Source: Fagopyrum homotropicum
Taxonomy: Eukaryota > Streptophyta > Magnoliopsida > Caryophyllales > Polygonaceae
Assembly (NCBI GenBank): GCA_033239125.1
Contig: BSWB01000002.1
Location: 45,977,001 to 46,041,000 of the forward strand
Length of the DNA: 64,000 nucleotides
Reading direction: 5' to 3'
The number at the start of each line of letters is the position of its first letter. The first letter of the stretch is position 1. The position numbers were made by a program, and so were the translations under genes. Shown in pieces: positions 25,190 to 37,166 of the stretch. The notes beneath the pieces are model-generated. The model saw only the letters and a list, made by a program, of their open reading frames with translations, was not told where the DNA came from and made no database searches.

Positions 25190-25870
25190 AGAGTAATTAC
25201 ACAAACCCGAACATCAATTGACCTGAATCAAGATGTTAGGCAACCAGATCCGGTTTCAACCCAACCCCGAACATAAATTGACCCGCCCCCGCCCCGATTG
25301 ACACATCTAACGAAGCCATTAAAAACTGAAGTAACCCAAGCTGAATGACCCAAGAACTGAACTGAACCAACTTGTTATGAACTTATGATTCAAGAATTGA
25401 GGCTATCCGATAACCCGTATTAACTTTAACAATTGATACCCGACCCGAAACAAACCGATAAAAAGAGAGATTGTTTTGACCCAAGTTTGTTATGACCAAC
25501 CCGAATCCGACCCATCGGCCCCGTTAGGGCTGTTTAGACACCGCTACCGAGAACTGAAATAACACGATCCATTATGACCCGAAAATGGAGGCTACCTGAT
25601 AACATATTTGGGCAATTTTGGTAACTATGCCTTTTTGACAAACTAGAGTAGTAACTAGTCTTTTGAATGTTTCAATTGAGTAAATATACGTATTTATTTT
25701 CAAACTCTACCCACTCTTCTCTCAAGAGTACCTGACCTAAACCGACCCAAAACAAACCAATTAATAACCCACCATTTCTTTACACGACCCGTCTCAAACC
25801 AAGATTGATATGACCCGACCGAATTCGACCCGCTTAACCCCTCTTGGTATAGCTCGTCGTAAAGTGTTTC
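25190..25870. repeat. GACCCGA-rich dispersed repeat
   Basis: Words such as ACCCGAC, CCCGAA and GATAACCCG recur every 10-20 bp. The same vocabulary makes up both ends of the hAT element at 28067-31599, so this is likely a diverged relative or fragment. Confidence 0.6.
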
Positions 25871-25887
25871 TAAAAGCTCCATTGTTA

Positions 25888-26071
25888 GAGCATCTTCATC
25901 CCAGAAACTATTTTTGAGTTTCTTAATACATTTTCACAATTTTATCTCTCTTCCACCTCATCTAAATAAACTCAATTCTCCATCTCATATTTACATGATA
26001 GTTTCTTCACTTACACCCTACTTACTTTATGTAGCCTATATTCTTTTATTTATGTGTATGTATGTATGTAT

Positions 26072-26106
<35 letters not shown>

Positions 26107-26973
26107 GTTACTATTATTATAATAATTATTATAATAATAATAACTATTATAATTATTATTATTATCATCAATTGATATAACTAATATTATTATTATTTAT
26201 TTATATATTATCATTTTTAATTAACAATGTAGACTAAAAGACAAGTTTTATTGAAAATTAACTTACAATAATACAATAATATTAAAAAAAAACGTTTCGC
26301 AATACTCCAAATTCTCTTGAGTAAGACCACGAGAACGAGTATGGAAGAAAAATATCTCGAACGCTTAATGAAAATAGATTTTGAAGAAATGGAAGACCTT
26401 GCTTAAGATGTTTTAGTTATTGTTATATTTTTGTTGTTTATTTATATTTCAAGTTCTTTTTTTTCTTTCTTTTAAGCATTAATATAATAAATGTTATTTT
26501 TAATTAAAAAAAGTTTAAAGTATAAATATTTTAAAAAAGATTTATTAAAATATAATTAAAATATAATCAATATTAATGTCTATAGATAGATAAAAATATT
26601 TTCTAACTAAACATAAAATTTTTATTTTTATTTTCATTATTTTTACTATGTATTTTAAACCTTAAAACTTTATGTCTAATATTTGAATTAAAGTTTTAAA
26701 TAACTCATTTAATTTCCTATTTTATAACAAAATTTAAAATATAAAAATATAACAAAAAAACTAACAATTAAAATATAAGAAAAATATTAAAAATAAAATA
26801 AAAACTTACTTTGATTTCTGTGTTTTGTGCAGGAAATTGGCAGATTTCATCTCTTGAAGGAAAACCTTCTCTCCACTTATTATCTCTGTTTCCACACCAC
26901 CTTCTGACATTAATTTTTATTTTTTAAAACATAATTAGAAAAAAAACTTTGAGTGCGTGGGATAAAGATGCTC
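25888..26973. mobile_element. PIF/Harbinger-like (Tourist-type) non-autonomous element
   Basis: Inverted ends GAGCATCTTCATCCC (25888) and GGGATAAAGATGCTC (to 26973) are flanked on both sides by the 3-bp target TTA (25885-25887 and 26974-26976), the hallmark of PIF/Harbinger elements. The 1.09-kb body is AT-rich with an (ATT)n run at about 26072-26170 and no transposase. It ends immediately before the presumed TAF11 leader exon, so it may form part of that promoter. Confidence 0.75.
26072..26170. repeat. Imperfect (ATT)n/(AAT)n microsatellite
   Basis: Trinucleotide run with interruptions inside the Harbinger-like element. Produces spurious poly-Tyr/Asn frames. Confidence 0.85.
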
Positions 26974-26976
26974 TTA

Positions 26977-27646
26977 GCCAATTTCCTCAACATATTCCCC
27001 TCTTGATCGCCCCCTTCAACCGGTTCCCACCGCCATCGCCGCTGTCGTTGTTTTCCTCTGCCACATACTCCGGTGACGAGGTTTGCAATTCCGACTCTCT
27101 CTCCCGCTCCCTACTTTCCCCTCACACGGTAGATACCAGATTGATATCCATGAATAAGTGCATCTGTTGGACTTTCATGTACTTCACTTTTTTTTTGACC
27201 TAATTGGCGATTGCTGCGTTTTTTAGGTCAAATTTTGTTTGCTTAAGATTATATTACTTTAGATGGATACTCGTACTCTACTGCTGATTGATTAGGGTTT
27301 ACTTTAGGTCGTAATATCTAATTAGAGGATGTTAGTTAATCCATGGATTTTCTAATTAGATTATGAGGAATATCTGCATATCCACCACTGTGAAGAGGTA
27401 TTTCCAGCTACTTTATTTGAATGAAACATCCGGGCTGTTAGGATTTTAAGGGCTTCCTTCATGGCCAATTTGAATTTGTACCTGATAGTAGAGAAATGCC
27501 ATGCCATATTCCTGATCGAGTATTTCTTTCTGTCAATCTAAATCGCTGTTGTTATATGCAAGCACACCCGTCTAATTCCTGTGAGGTGGTATGTATGTTT
27601 TCAGAGTGATTAGAGAGCTGATATCCTTGTGTAATCTGCCTGACAG
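26977..27646 (+). other. Probable TAF11 5' leader exon and leader intron
   Basis: A CT-rich, less AT-biased stretch (about 26980-27129) looks like a plant 5' UTR exon and ends at a usable donor (ACACG then GTAGAT). The acceptor CTGACAG at 27641-27646 precedes the start-codon exon by eight bases. The exon boundaries are inferred from splice signals only. Confidence 0.45.
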
Positions 27647-27654
27647 CAAACTTT

Positions 27655-29495
27655 ATGAAACCATCAAAAGATCCATTCGAAGCTGCATTTGACGAGCAAG
27701 ATGAATCACCACCTGATTCTCCAATTGAACCTAATGATATGGAAACACAGTTTCCTGCTTCTTCATCTCCTATAAACCAAAAGGATATTGGTGGGAAGGA
27801 TTCAATTACAGGCCAGAATATAGCATCAACTTCAGCAGCTCCAGCGGATGCTGCTAAAATGGAAGTGCCCAACAATAAGAACAAGGAAGATGATGATGAA
27901 GAAGAGGAGGAAAACATGGATGTGGAGCTCAAGGTACCATCTACTGGTGATCCTGATAAATTGGCCAAGATGCAGTAAGTTCCGGACTAAAACTTATCTG
28001 TCCCTGACACTTTTTTGCATTTGCAGCTGATATAGGTGTTGTTATGACGCATAATATGGGTTCATATAGAGCTGTCAAAAGTTGACCCGACCCGTGAAAC
28101 CGACCCGACAAACCCGAGCCCGAACCCGACTTGGCCCCGAAAATTTTGAAAAAAAGAAAATACCCGGAACCGACCCGCTTGATATTGATTTAACCCGAAA
28201 TAATAAATAACCCGAACGGTCGAACCCGAAAATGACCCGGACCCGATAAAACCCGAGTAGAATAACCCAATAATGACCCGACAACCCGAAGTAACCCGAC
28301 CCGAAATGACCCGATAGCCCGAAGTAACCCGACCCGAAATGACCCGATTGCCCGAAGTAACCCGACCGAAATGACTCGATAGCCTATAAACTATGAAGTA
28401 GTCCAAGCCCATATGACATGTTAATTCGGAGTAAATTGATAACAAAAAATAAAATTACACATTTAAACCTAAAATTTTAAAACAATAATACTCTTACGTG
28501 TATCATAAGTTCATTACTCTTACATGTATCATAAGTTCATGATATGTATAGAATATGTTAAGTTTTCATCTTTTATTTTTCTCTTACGATATATAAAATT
28601 ATTCAATTTGAATTAATAGAATTTGAGTTTTGAGTTAAATTGATAATTTGAAGGTTGAGATCATGTAGATAATTATGGCCAGTAATAATTGAGATCATCT
28701 TGATAATTATGGTTAGTGATTAAGAAAGATAATTTATAAAAATTTAAGAAATTTAATAGTACTAAAAAGAAAGCAAATATTGATAAAATAAAAATTTAAT
28801 ATTTCCATATAAGTATTGTCTCCTCCTTTGCTAGTCACTAACATTTATGGATGTTTTGTACCGATATTTTTATTTAATCTAATTGTGTAATAATTAAACT
28901 TTTTATATTATTATTTTAATGACATTTAAAATATCATTTTACTTCATTTAGATAATTTTCGATCAAAGGTTAATATTAACAAAGATTATATTCAATACAT
29001 TATTTTTATCTTAATAAATCAAAGTAATTTATGTTTATTTTATCAAAATAATATAAAAAAGTAAAACAGAGAACAATTGTAACCAATATTGAATGGATTT
29101 AAAAATACTAAATAAATGTGTTTATTATTGTATTTCCTATTTAATAGCATTACTTTTTTATATTCATAAAATTTAAATGTCAAGATCTTTCAGCAAATTG
29201 CAAATTAAGGTTATAAAATAAGAAATATAATTGTAAATATTGAGATCTCCCGGTAAATTAAGGTTAGAGAATAAGAAAGATAATTTTATTACTTTTTAAT
29301 CCATTCAATATTAGTTACATTTGTTCTCACACCCTAATATTATATTTTGTTTTTATTAGATTACTTTGATTAATTGAATAAACCTAGATTACTTTAATTT
29401 CTTAAGATAAAAATAATGTAATGAAATATTTTTTGTTAATATTAACCCTTGCTCGACAATTAGCTAAATGAAGTAGAAGATAATTTTGAATGCCA

Positions 29496-29535
<40 letters not shown>

Positions 29536-32500
29536 GACATTTTAATGAATATTTAATTAGATTAATTAAAAAATATCAATATAAAAGCATCTATAAATGT
29601 TAGTGATTAACAAAGGAAGAAGATAAATGACTTGTATCAAAATACTAATAAATGTGTTTTGTTTTTCAATATTCTCTTTCTTTTTTAGTACCAGTAAATT
29701 TCTTATATTTTCATAAATTATCTTTCTTCACTAGCAATAATTATCGAGATAATTGTAATGATCACTCGTGTTAAATATCTCCCGGTTTTAAATTCGGATA
29801 TCCATTAGATTCGTATTTGGTTGGATATCCGGCATTTTTCCGATGATCGGATCGGATAATTATCCGGATGTCCGGTTGATCTGGAATCCAAAATATAGTA
29901 TGCGAAATGATTTGGTTGGATCGGATCTGATTATTATACACGGATATCCGGATGATCCGAATGATTTTTGTTTGACTCGATTGATCCGGATATCCTCTTG
30001 ATCTGAATATGCAAAAATGATTTAGCCGGATCCGATATCCGATTGATCTGAATATCCGTTTGATCCGGATATATATTTGCTACTTTGTTATCACAAAATG
30101 TAATGAAAAAACAATTAAAAGGCACAAAACAAATCAAAGTAAAAAGATAAGTATACAAATGATAAAAAAAATAGAATATTAAAGTACGTTATAATAAGAA
30201 AATAAAAATAAGGTTTTAAAACAATAGATATCTATATCTTTACATTTTATAACTATATCTGAAAACGAGAGTACGAGATCAACTTATAATTAAAGATTAT
30301 TATAGACATTCGTTCATTAAAATGAGACCAACTTCTATTAAAAAATTATTATTAAGACCAAATTATAATCATATTTATAAGAATTAATATTTTAAAATCA
30401 TACCCACTTATAGTAAAAGATTATTATAAACTTATAAAGTAAACAAGTGTGCATAAGTTATTAAGTTGTAACAAATTAACATTATTAATTCATTGTTTTG
30501 GCTAACTCAAATATTTTTCCATTAAATACATATATTTTTTTAAATATAAATATTAGTACATACAATGTTGATTTATCCTTCATAAAACAAAACGGGTACT
30601 CGGATGCCTAAGACGATCTGGTGAGGCGATGAATCCGATGATCCACGGATATTTGGATATTCGATTATCCATGGATATCAGGTGAGCCACTGATCCATGA
30701 GTATCCGGATAGGCGGATTTCCATGATTATTCAAATATCCATGATTATTCGGATATCCGTGGATATTCGGATGCCTAAAACCTTGATCCGTATTCGATCC
30801 GTTGATCCAGGAAGATCTCTCGTATCGGATTCTAACCGGATCAAAACGGATACTAAAATATCGGGGTTTTTCGGTTCGAGTCAACGAAATTTTCAGACCG
30901 GATTGGCGGATAAAATTGGTTTTGCCGCCCATACTAATCATATTGGCTAATAATTATCCGATCCAACTAAAATCATTTGCGGATTCCATATTTTATTAGA
31001 CCAAAATATTCACATAACTAGGTAATTTTGATTTAACTCGAAAATTGCACCATCCAAAACCGATCTGAATAAAGATGTTAGAAATCATATCATCTTTGAG
31101 CAAACCGAACTTGACCCACCTTAATTGGCACCTCTCGAAACATTAAAAATCAAAAATAATCCGGCCCGAAGTGACCCGAGAACCAACTAAACCGATTTGT
31201 TATGGCCCAAGAACCAAGTCTACCCGATAACCCGTTTCAACCCGAATAACTAGTACCCGACCCAAATTGACCTGATCCGAAACAACCCGCTAACAAAAAC
31301 AAACCTATTTATACTCGACTCGATTTCAATCCGACCCCGTTTGACCCGACCCGAACTCGACCCGCGGACCCATTTGACCCAACCCGAAATCGACCCGCCA
31401 ACCCCGTTTGGCACCACGAAAAGAACCGATGCTACCCGATAACCCGTTTTAACCCGAACATTTGATACCCGACCCAAACCGACCCGACCCGAAACAACCC
31501 GTTTAAAAACCAAGCCTACTTTTTACCCGACCCAATTCCAACCCGATCTTGTTATAACCCGACCCGAACCCGACCTGTTAGCCCCGTTTGACAGCTCTAG
31601 GTTCATATGGTGCAATTAAATATCAGTATGAAATTTGATTCCCGTGTTTGCTATGGCTAGATATTAGTATGGCTGTATGAGTCATATGATAAAAAATATT
31701 ATACCCATAAATTGTCATTCCTTGTGATTGAACAGTATGACGTATGAGCAGCATAACAAACGGTCCCAATATGTCACTATATTATATGCTCTGTCTATGT
31801 CTTTGTTAGTTTCTGTCCCTTGTGTTTCTTACCCAATCAAGGGGATTAATCCCTAGTCAATGTGTCTAAGACAAAAACTAAAGAAGAAGAAGAAAGAGGG
31901 ATATGCTTTCAGATCCTTAATACAAGTCCCTTTCTCAAAGAGTACCAAAGGAGGAGAAAACAAATATAAAAAAATGACTCCATGGTGTATCTGAGTGAGA
32001 ATGCGCTTATGGAAATCTTTGCCCTATTAGCAACATCGAGAGCTAAACCATACAATAGGGTTTATGGTAATCATATCTTTATGGTAACTCATAATGCCTA
32101 ATAAGATGACTGAAAGGGTGAGAATGTGACATATGAATCTCTTATAAAGCAAACGAATGTATGCCAAAGAGATTTATAATAGTATCTTGAACTTCACACA
32201 GGGCTATATTATCACAGTTTACAGAGGAACAAATGAGTAGATATGAATCCTTTCGAAGATCTGGTTTCCAAAAATCCAGCATGAAAAGGGTAATTTGTTA
32301 TTTTTGCTTTTATGTTTCATGAAGGGCATGAATCCTGTATAACTTGCTGATTGTTTCCATCCTGTCTCTTGTTTCCTGTAATGACAGTTGCTTGCAAGCA
32401 TAACTGGAAGTCAGAAGATTTCTGTACCAATGACTATTGCTGTTTCAGGAATTGCAAAGATGTTTGTTGGCGAACTTGTGGAAACAGGTAAGCTTCTGTT

Positions 32501-32743
32501 AAGTGTTCTGTTTATATTCTGCTTCTCATTCTATTGAACAGCTGATTACATGTAAACATGAACAGGTAAGCTTCTGTGAAATATTTGTTGGCTGACTAAT
32601 TGTAAAATTTGACAGCTAGAGCAGTTATGACGGAGAGAAATGAATCAGGACCGATCCGCCCTTGCCACATTCGAGAATCGTATAGAAGACTGAAGCTTGA
32701 AGGTAAAGTACCAAAAAGATCAGTTTCAAGACTTTTCCGGTAG
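27655..32743 (+). CDS. TAF11: TAF11, TFIID subunit (TBP-associated factor 11)
   Basis: TAF11 is a histone-fold subunit of TFIID that pairs with TAF13 and acts in RNA polymerase II initiation in the nucleus. Coding exons: 27655-27974, 32202-32289, 32388-32487 and 32616-32743. All introns are GT-AG and the phases fit, giving 211 residues, the usual plant length. The N-terminus MKPSKDPFEAAFDEQDESPP and the acidic run EDDDEEEEENMDVEL (residues 78-92) are typical of plant TAF11. The histone-fold half carries ILSQFTEEQMSRYESFRRS, ITGSQKISVPMTI, GIAKMFVGELVE, and ends GPIRPCHIRESYRRLKLEG...RLFR. No stop or frameshift is seen. The first coding intron is 4.2 kb because a hAT element sits in it. Confidence 0.93.
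28067..31599. mobile_element. hAT-type non-autonomous element in TAF11 intron 1
   Basis: Ends are TAGAGCTGTCAAA and its inverse TTTGACAGCTCTA, flanked by a perfect 8-bp duplication GGTTCATA (28059-28066 and 31600-31607), as expected for hAT transposition. Both terminal regions (28080-28390 and 31100-31590) consist of GACCCGA-like words in the same strand sense. The middle holds AT-rich sequence, an (AAT)n run near 29502-29534 and a block of GGATATCCG words (29760-30960) that may be a nested second element. No transposase is recognised. Confidence 0.82.
29760..30960. repeat. GGATATCCG-word repeat, possible nested element
   Basis: Clusters of 'ggatatccg', 'gatccggatat' and 'ggataattatccg' at 29790-30080 and 30600-30960 flank an AT-rich core. 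They match the word set at 24487-25090. Boundaries were not resolved. Confidence 0.45.
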
Positions 32744-33660
32744 CTTATTTTTCTTTTTCTTATGATTAAGCTATCAAGTCGTGCTATGACTGCAAATACA
32801 CACTGTTGTAGCAAATGACTGTTCTGGTAGATTTGTTTGATATATGTGTCACTAATAGATTCTTAAACATTTTTGTGTTCTAACGCCCTAAGGTTCATCC
32901 ATTTCCTTCTGTTAATGATTCGACGATTCTAGTAGATTTGGTTAGCCTGCTATTTATTAGAACCACAAGGTTTGTCTACTTCAATGTAGGGTTGTTAGGT
33001 TAGCCGAGCTAACTCGGATCCGGCTCGAAAAACGCGGCTCAAGCTCATTCACTTTCTGGACGAGCTTGACATGAGCATATTTTTTAAGCTTGGTTAAAAT
33101 TTGGTGTCCCAACTCAAACTCACATGTTTATAAACATGAGTGTATTAAAGTTCGGCTCGCTTGGTATAGGGTCATGTAGCTCAGCTTGATAAAGGCTCTT
33201 CACTTTCTAAGCTTGCTCCTTATCAGTCTGCACTGAAATAATTTTCATTGAAATTTCCCCTCACCATCGTCGTAGACTTGTAGTCTGCAAATCGACCTGC
33301 CTATAAACCTAAACTTTGAAAATTCTTGGAGCAACATATTGGTTATAGAGATTAGGGGTGTAATTCGAGCTGAGCACTTGGGTGTTCGGCTCGGCTTGTT
33401 TGCTCCAACATATTGGTTATAAAGGTTAGGGGTATAATTAGAGTTGCTCTAGCCGAGCCATTGGGTGTTGGAAACAAGCCGAGGCTGGATATTTTATGAG
33501 CTTTGGATCATTCTTGGATTCGACTTGCGTGCTATTTCTGAAGCTCGAGCCTACGTAGCTCATTTTTTTTGCACAAACCGAACTCAAGCTCGTAGAGGCT
33601 CGTTTAAGCTCAGACAAACTTGTTCGAGTTCTGAATTTGTTACCGGCTTACATTCATTTA
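32744..33660 (+). other. TAF11 3' flank and GAGCTCG-type dispersed repeat
   Basis: The first 200-250 bp are the likely TAF11 3' UTR. From about 32987 the sequence becomes a degenerate repeat built from CGAGCTC, GGCTCGGCT and AAGCTC words, with TAGGGTTGTTAGG at its start and TTAGGGGTGTAATTCGAGC near 33354. It resembles decayed hAT-type MITEs. A 96-codon frame at 33465 is repeat-derived. Confidence 0.5.
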
Positions 33661-33685
33661 TTCAAAAAAAAATAAAAATAAATAA

Positions 33686-33710
33686 TATATATATATATAT
33701 ATATATATAT
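33686..33710. repeat. Short (AT)n microsatellite
   Basis: About 12 AT units downstream of the GAGCTCG-type repeat. Confidence 0.85.
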
Positions 33711-33868
33711 CATGATTTTGCTGCAAAATCAAACACCATCTCTATCTACCTGTAAAATAAGGATTTCGCATAATTTGGCATAATAAAATGAGCTAAGCAT
33801 TGTTATTTTTTTTTTTATCGTAGTGATCAATTTAATTTCTTTAAACACCTAATAGTCATAATATCAAA

Positions 33869-34557
33869 CTAGTGTAGTTCCCGTGCTAAGGCACGGGTAT
33901 AATTTGAATTTTATAATTTTTAAATTTTTATAAAAAAAACTATGTAACATAATAGTTTTAATTAACTAACCAAAGACTAATTAAAAACTTATAATTAAAA
34001 TAATTATAATTTTAGATAAACAATAAAAATAGACTAATTTAGACAAGATAACATACCTTAGTTAATGTTAGTAGACTATTTTATAAAGTTGATAAAAGTG
34101 AAATAAAAAAAATTTAAAAAGAAAAAATATAAATGAATTTTAAAATTAAAATATAAATGTTAAAGTAGAGAACATTTAAAATATTCAATTACAAAATTAT
34201 TTTAGGTAGTTTTAAATAATATCCATAAAAAAGATGTAATAATTATAATATATAAAAATTTATACATTTTTAAGTTAGTAAATATTTCCTAATTAATATG
34301 AGAACTATATATTTATATGTTAAAGTTAGAACAGTAAATTATTTAATCATTTTATAATTAAAAGTGAGAATTTTAGAGATCGTAGTAAAACTATAAATGA
34401 AAACAATATATTTATTGTCTATATTATGATTGTTATTGATTTGTTAATTACTATAATTATAAAATTAAGATGGACAAGAAAATGACACGTGGCGTGAAGT
34501 TTATAAGATCACGACACGTGGCAAAAAGGTGTCTCTCCTTAAATATATGTATATAGA
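33869..34557 (-). mobile_element. Short non-autonomous Helitron (689 bp)
   Basis: On the minus strand the element begins TCTATATACATATATTTAAG and continues to GAGAGACACC and the ACACGTG words common in plant Helitron 5' ends. It finishes with a perfect hairpin (CCCGTGC, four-base loop, GCACGGG; plus-strand 33880-33897), then AACTACA and CTAG. It sits between A and T with no target duplication, exactly as Helitrons insert. No Rep/helicase, so it is non-autonomous. Confidence 0.85.
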
Positions 34558-35899
34558 TTAACAGTAAATGATTTAAAATTAGCATTTAACCTCTTCTAAA
34601 AAAATAACTTTATACGTAGTATTAATCTTTTTTTTTCGTATATACAATTCATAAAAGAATAATAAATGATTTATTCACTAATATTTATTTTCTTCCTATA
34701 ACTAAATTCATATAGTTATAAAATTATAAAGGTCATATTAATCAATAAAGTTGATTAACCAATAAAATGAGAACAAATTAGGAATTTGGGTAAATTTCAT
34801 ATTTTTGTTAGAAAATAAAGCAAAATGGGCGTACAAACCCTTTGGTACACTAACAAAATAACGAAGTTAATTAACGGGTAAAAAAGAAAATTAAGGACTT
34901 GGGTAAGTTTCATATATATTTTTGTTCAATAAAAAACAAACGAAATTTAGAAAGTCAAATTTATATCACCATGTTAAATAGGATTTTAGAGCCTTAAATA
35001 ATTCAAATCATCAATATGTATTATTTTTCAAAATCATGTAAAATAAGATTTTAGAGCACTAAATGATTTAATCCAATAAAGTAATTTCAAGCCTTCTTTA
35101 AATTGAATAAAAATTACCTAAAAGTATTGAATGATTTAAGACCTCCAGTCAAACTACAAAGAGTAATCTCTTTCAAAAACAAGCACAATAAGATTTTAGA
35201 ACACTAAATGATTTAAACCATCAATATTCTCTTCAAAAGACATGTAAAATAGGATTTTAGAGCACTAAATAAGTTTAAGTAAATAATTTCAAACATTTTT
35301 GTAAACTACCTAAAAACTACTAAATGGTTTCAGGCATTCTATTGTACTGCATAAAAGTATTAAAAAATTAAGTCAATAATCGCTTGTTTACCTTCTATAA
35401 AACTACATCAAAATAGTAAGTTATAAACCTTTAACCACATTAAATTACAAACCTTTGATGTACGAGCATCACCATTACACATGTCTTTTCCCATTCCAAT
35501 GACACTATAAATGAATGATTTTTTCTACCAAAACATCACTCATTCTAGTTTTTCTATAGCCTAGCTGAAGCATCTACAAATTTATCGGAAAAAAAAAACA
35601 AGTATTAAAACTTACCTAACTTACTAAAGGTCTCCTGCTGTTTAATTTTGGGGCGTGTTATTTACTCGATTTTCAATTTAAATTGTTACTTGAAAAATTA
35701 GCATGGCGCCGACACCCAATTTTAGACCCCCCCTTCTTTTATCGTGAATGATAGTGTTGTCTTTAAAAAAACAGGATTTAAAATTTTGAATGCCAACGCC
35801 AATAGTTGGCGCTCAAAACCTAATATTAAAACAAATTCAAAAAACGGATGCCGACACCAGGTGTCTGAGCTCAATGAAAGCCGTCGGAAAATAACAAAG
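34558..35899. other. Intergenic AT-rich with degenerate repeats
   Basis: A phrase close to 'gattttagagcactaaatgatt' recurs at about 34980, 35045, 35194 and 35250 with spacers of different length. A pair of 'gggtaa(a/g)tttcatat..tttttgtt' blocks occurs near 34788 and 34902. Near 35700-35880 short inverted words around 'ccaacgccaatagttggcg' could form a hairpin. No gene recognised. Confidence 0.45.
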
Positions 35900-35904
35900 A
35901 TATA

Positions 35905-36896
35905 TGAAGAACGGAGTAGGAGATAGATTGGGGGGGAAAATACTCTAGAAAGGGGGTTCAATAGACTATGAGAAATTTTTGTAGTCGCAGTGTCAAGACC
36001 TTGAAATGAATATCAAGGTCTTGAGATGAAACTCAAGATCTTGACTTGAAATCTATGAAACTGAATGTAACTCAAGGTCTTGAAATGAATATCAGGATCT
36101 TGACTTAAACCTGTAAAACTGTTAATCATGATTTCAAACGTTAGAATAAAGTGCGGAAATAAAAGCAAGATCGACACACGATCTGTTTACGAAGTTCGGC
36201 TATAAATAACCTACGTCTCCGCCTAGAGTTATCCAACCCGTAGGATTTAACTATCTATTATATCACTTATTTAAAGTCCTAGATACAACCTAGAAGAAAT
36301 TCTCTTCTTCTCACAACTTGTAGCCTAACCTGCTATAATCTAGTCAACTCAGATCTAGTGAAACAATAGCCTACTTATTGCGTAGGGTATTTCAATGAGT
36401 ATAACACTTTTGATAAACCTACAACACTCTTTGTGTTTTTATCACTCTCTCAACTGGAATGAAACTAGTAGCAACTCAGAGCAAGAAAGTCGATTGCAGT
36501 GAAGAAAGCTTTGCTTGTAGCTTGATGCGTGTGTTGGGTATCTTCTTCATTGCCTGCTTGTTTCTTTTATAGGTGCTATGGTTGTTGGACGTTCCACCTA
36601 ATCTTCTTAAATTTTGGCTGTTGAAGATTTGAATATCTTGGCCGTTTGAACGCTCCACGGATCTTCAACAAATCTTGGTTGTTGATGAATATGTTCCATA
36701 AAATTTGCACGTAATCTTCAACCAACAAAATCATATCTTGGTCATTTAACCTGCACAAAGCCTGTAACAAACACAACAAGAATATCCACATATATTTTTG
36801 TGTAGATATTTGTTAATCGTAACTGTTGCCGATCTTTTTCCTCCATCATTCCTACAAAAACAATCTATAACAACTTTCAGCAAGGTGGAGTTATCG
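35905..36896 (-). repeat. 3' LTR of the older LTR element
   Basis: 992 bp, beginning TGAAGAACGGAGTAGG. Carries repeated 'caaggtcttgaaatgaa' words near 35990-36100. Its inner end has TG mutated to CG relative to the other LTR, a typical decay at a methylated CpG-type site. Confidence 0.78.
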
Positions 36897-37166
36897 ATCT
36901 CCCCCTGGAAGACAAAACAAATATTGTACCTGCAAAATATTATAAGTGTAATGCAATGCCGAGATGTGCTGAAATGTTTGGATCATCATATTTCTCCACG
37001 TTTTTATCTTTCGACAAGGGAAAGAAGAACCTGAAAAGAGTGGTAAAGTCGAAATTATTACAAACCCAAGAAAGAGAGTATTCCAAATCCAGAAAAAAAA
37101 AGAATGTAAAGGCATTGAAACAAAAAATTTGAAATCCAAAAAAACACTAATTTCAAGACCTTGAAA

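Noticed and set aside
26949..27203. 84-codon frame overlapping the TAF11 leader
   Set aside because: Pro/Ser-rich translation of a CT-rich 5' leader that starts inside the Harbinger-like element. No conservation expected.
27552..27968. 138-codon minus-strand frame opposite TAF11 exon 1
   Set aside because: Antisense shadow of the TAF11 coding exon, Ser-rich because the sense exon is acidic.
31732..31800. Possible extra TAF11 exon after an AACAG site
   Set aside because: The peptide does not match TAF11. The proper continuation (GGC TAT ATT ... after CACACAG) is at 32202 and fits the phase.
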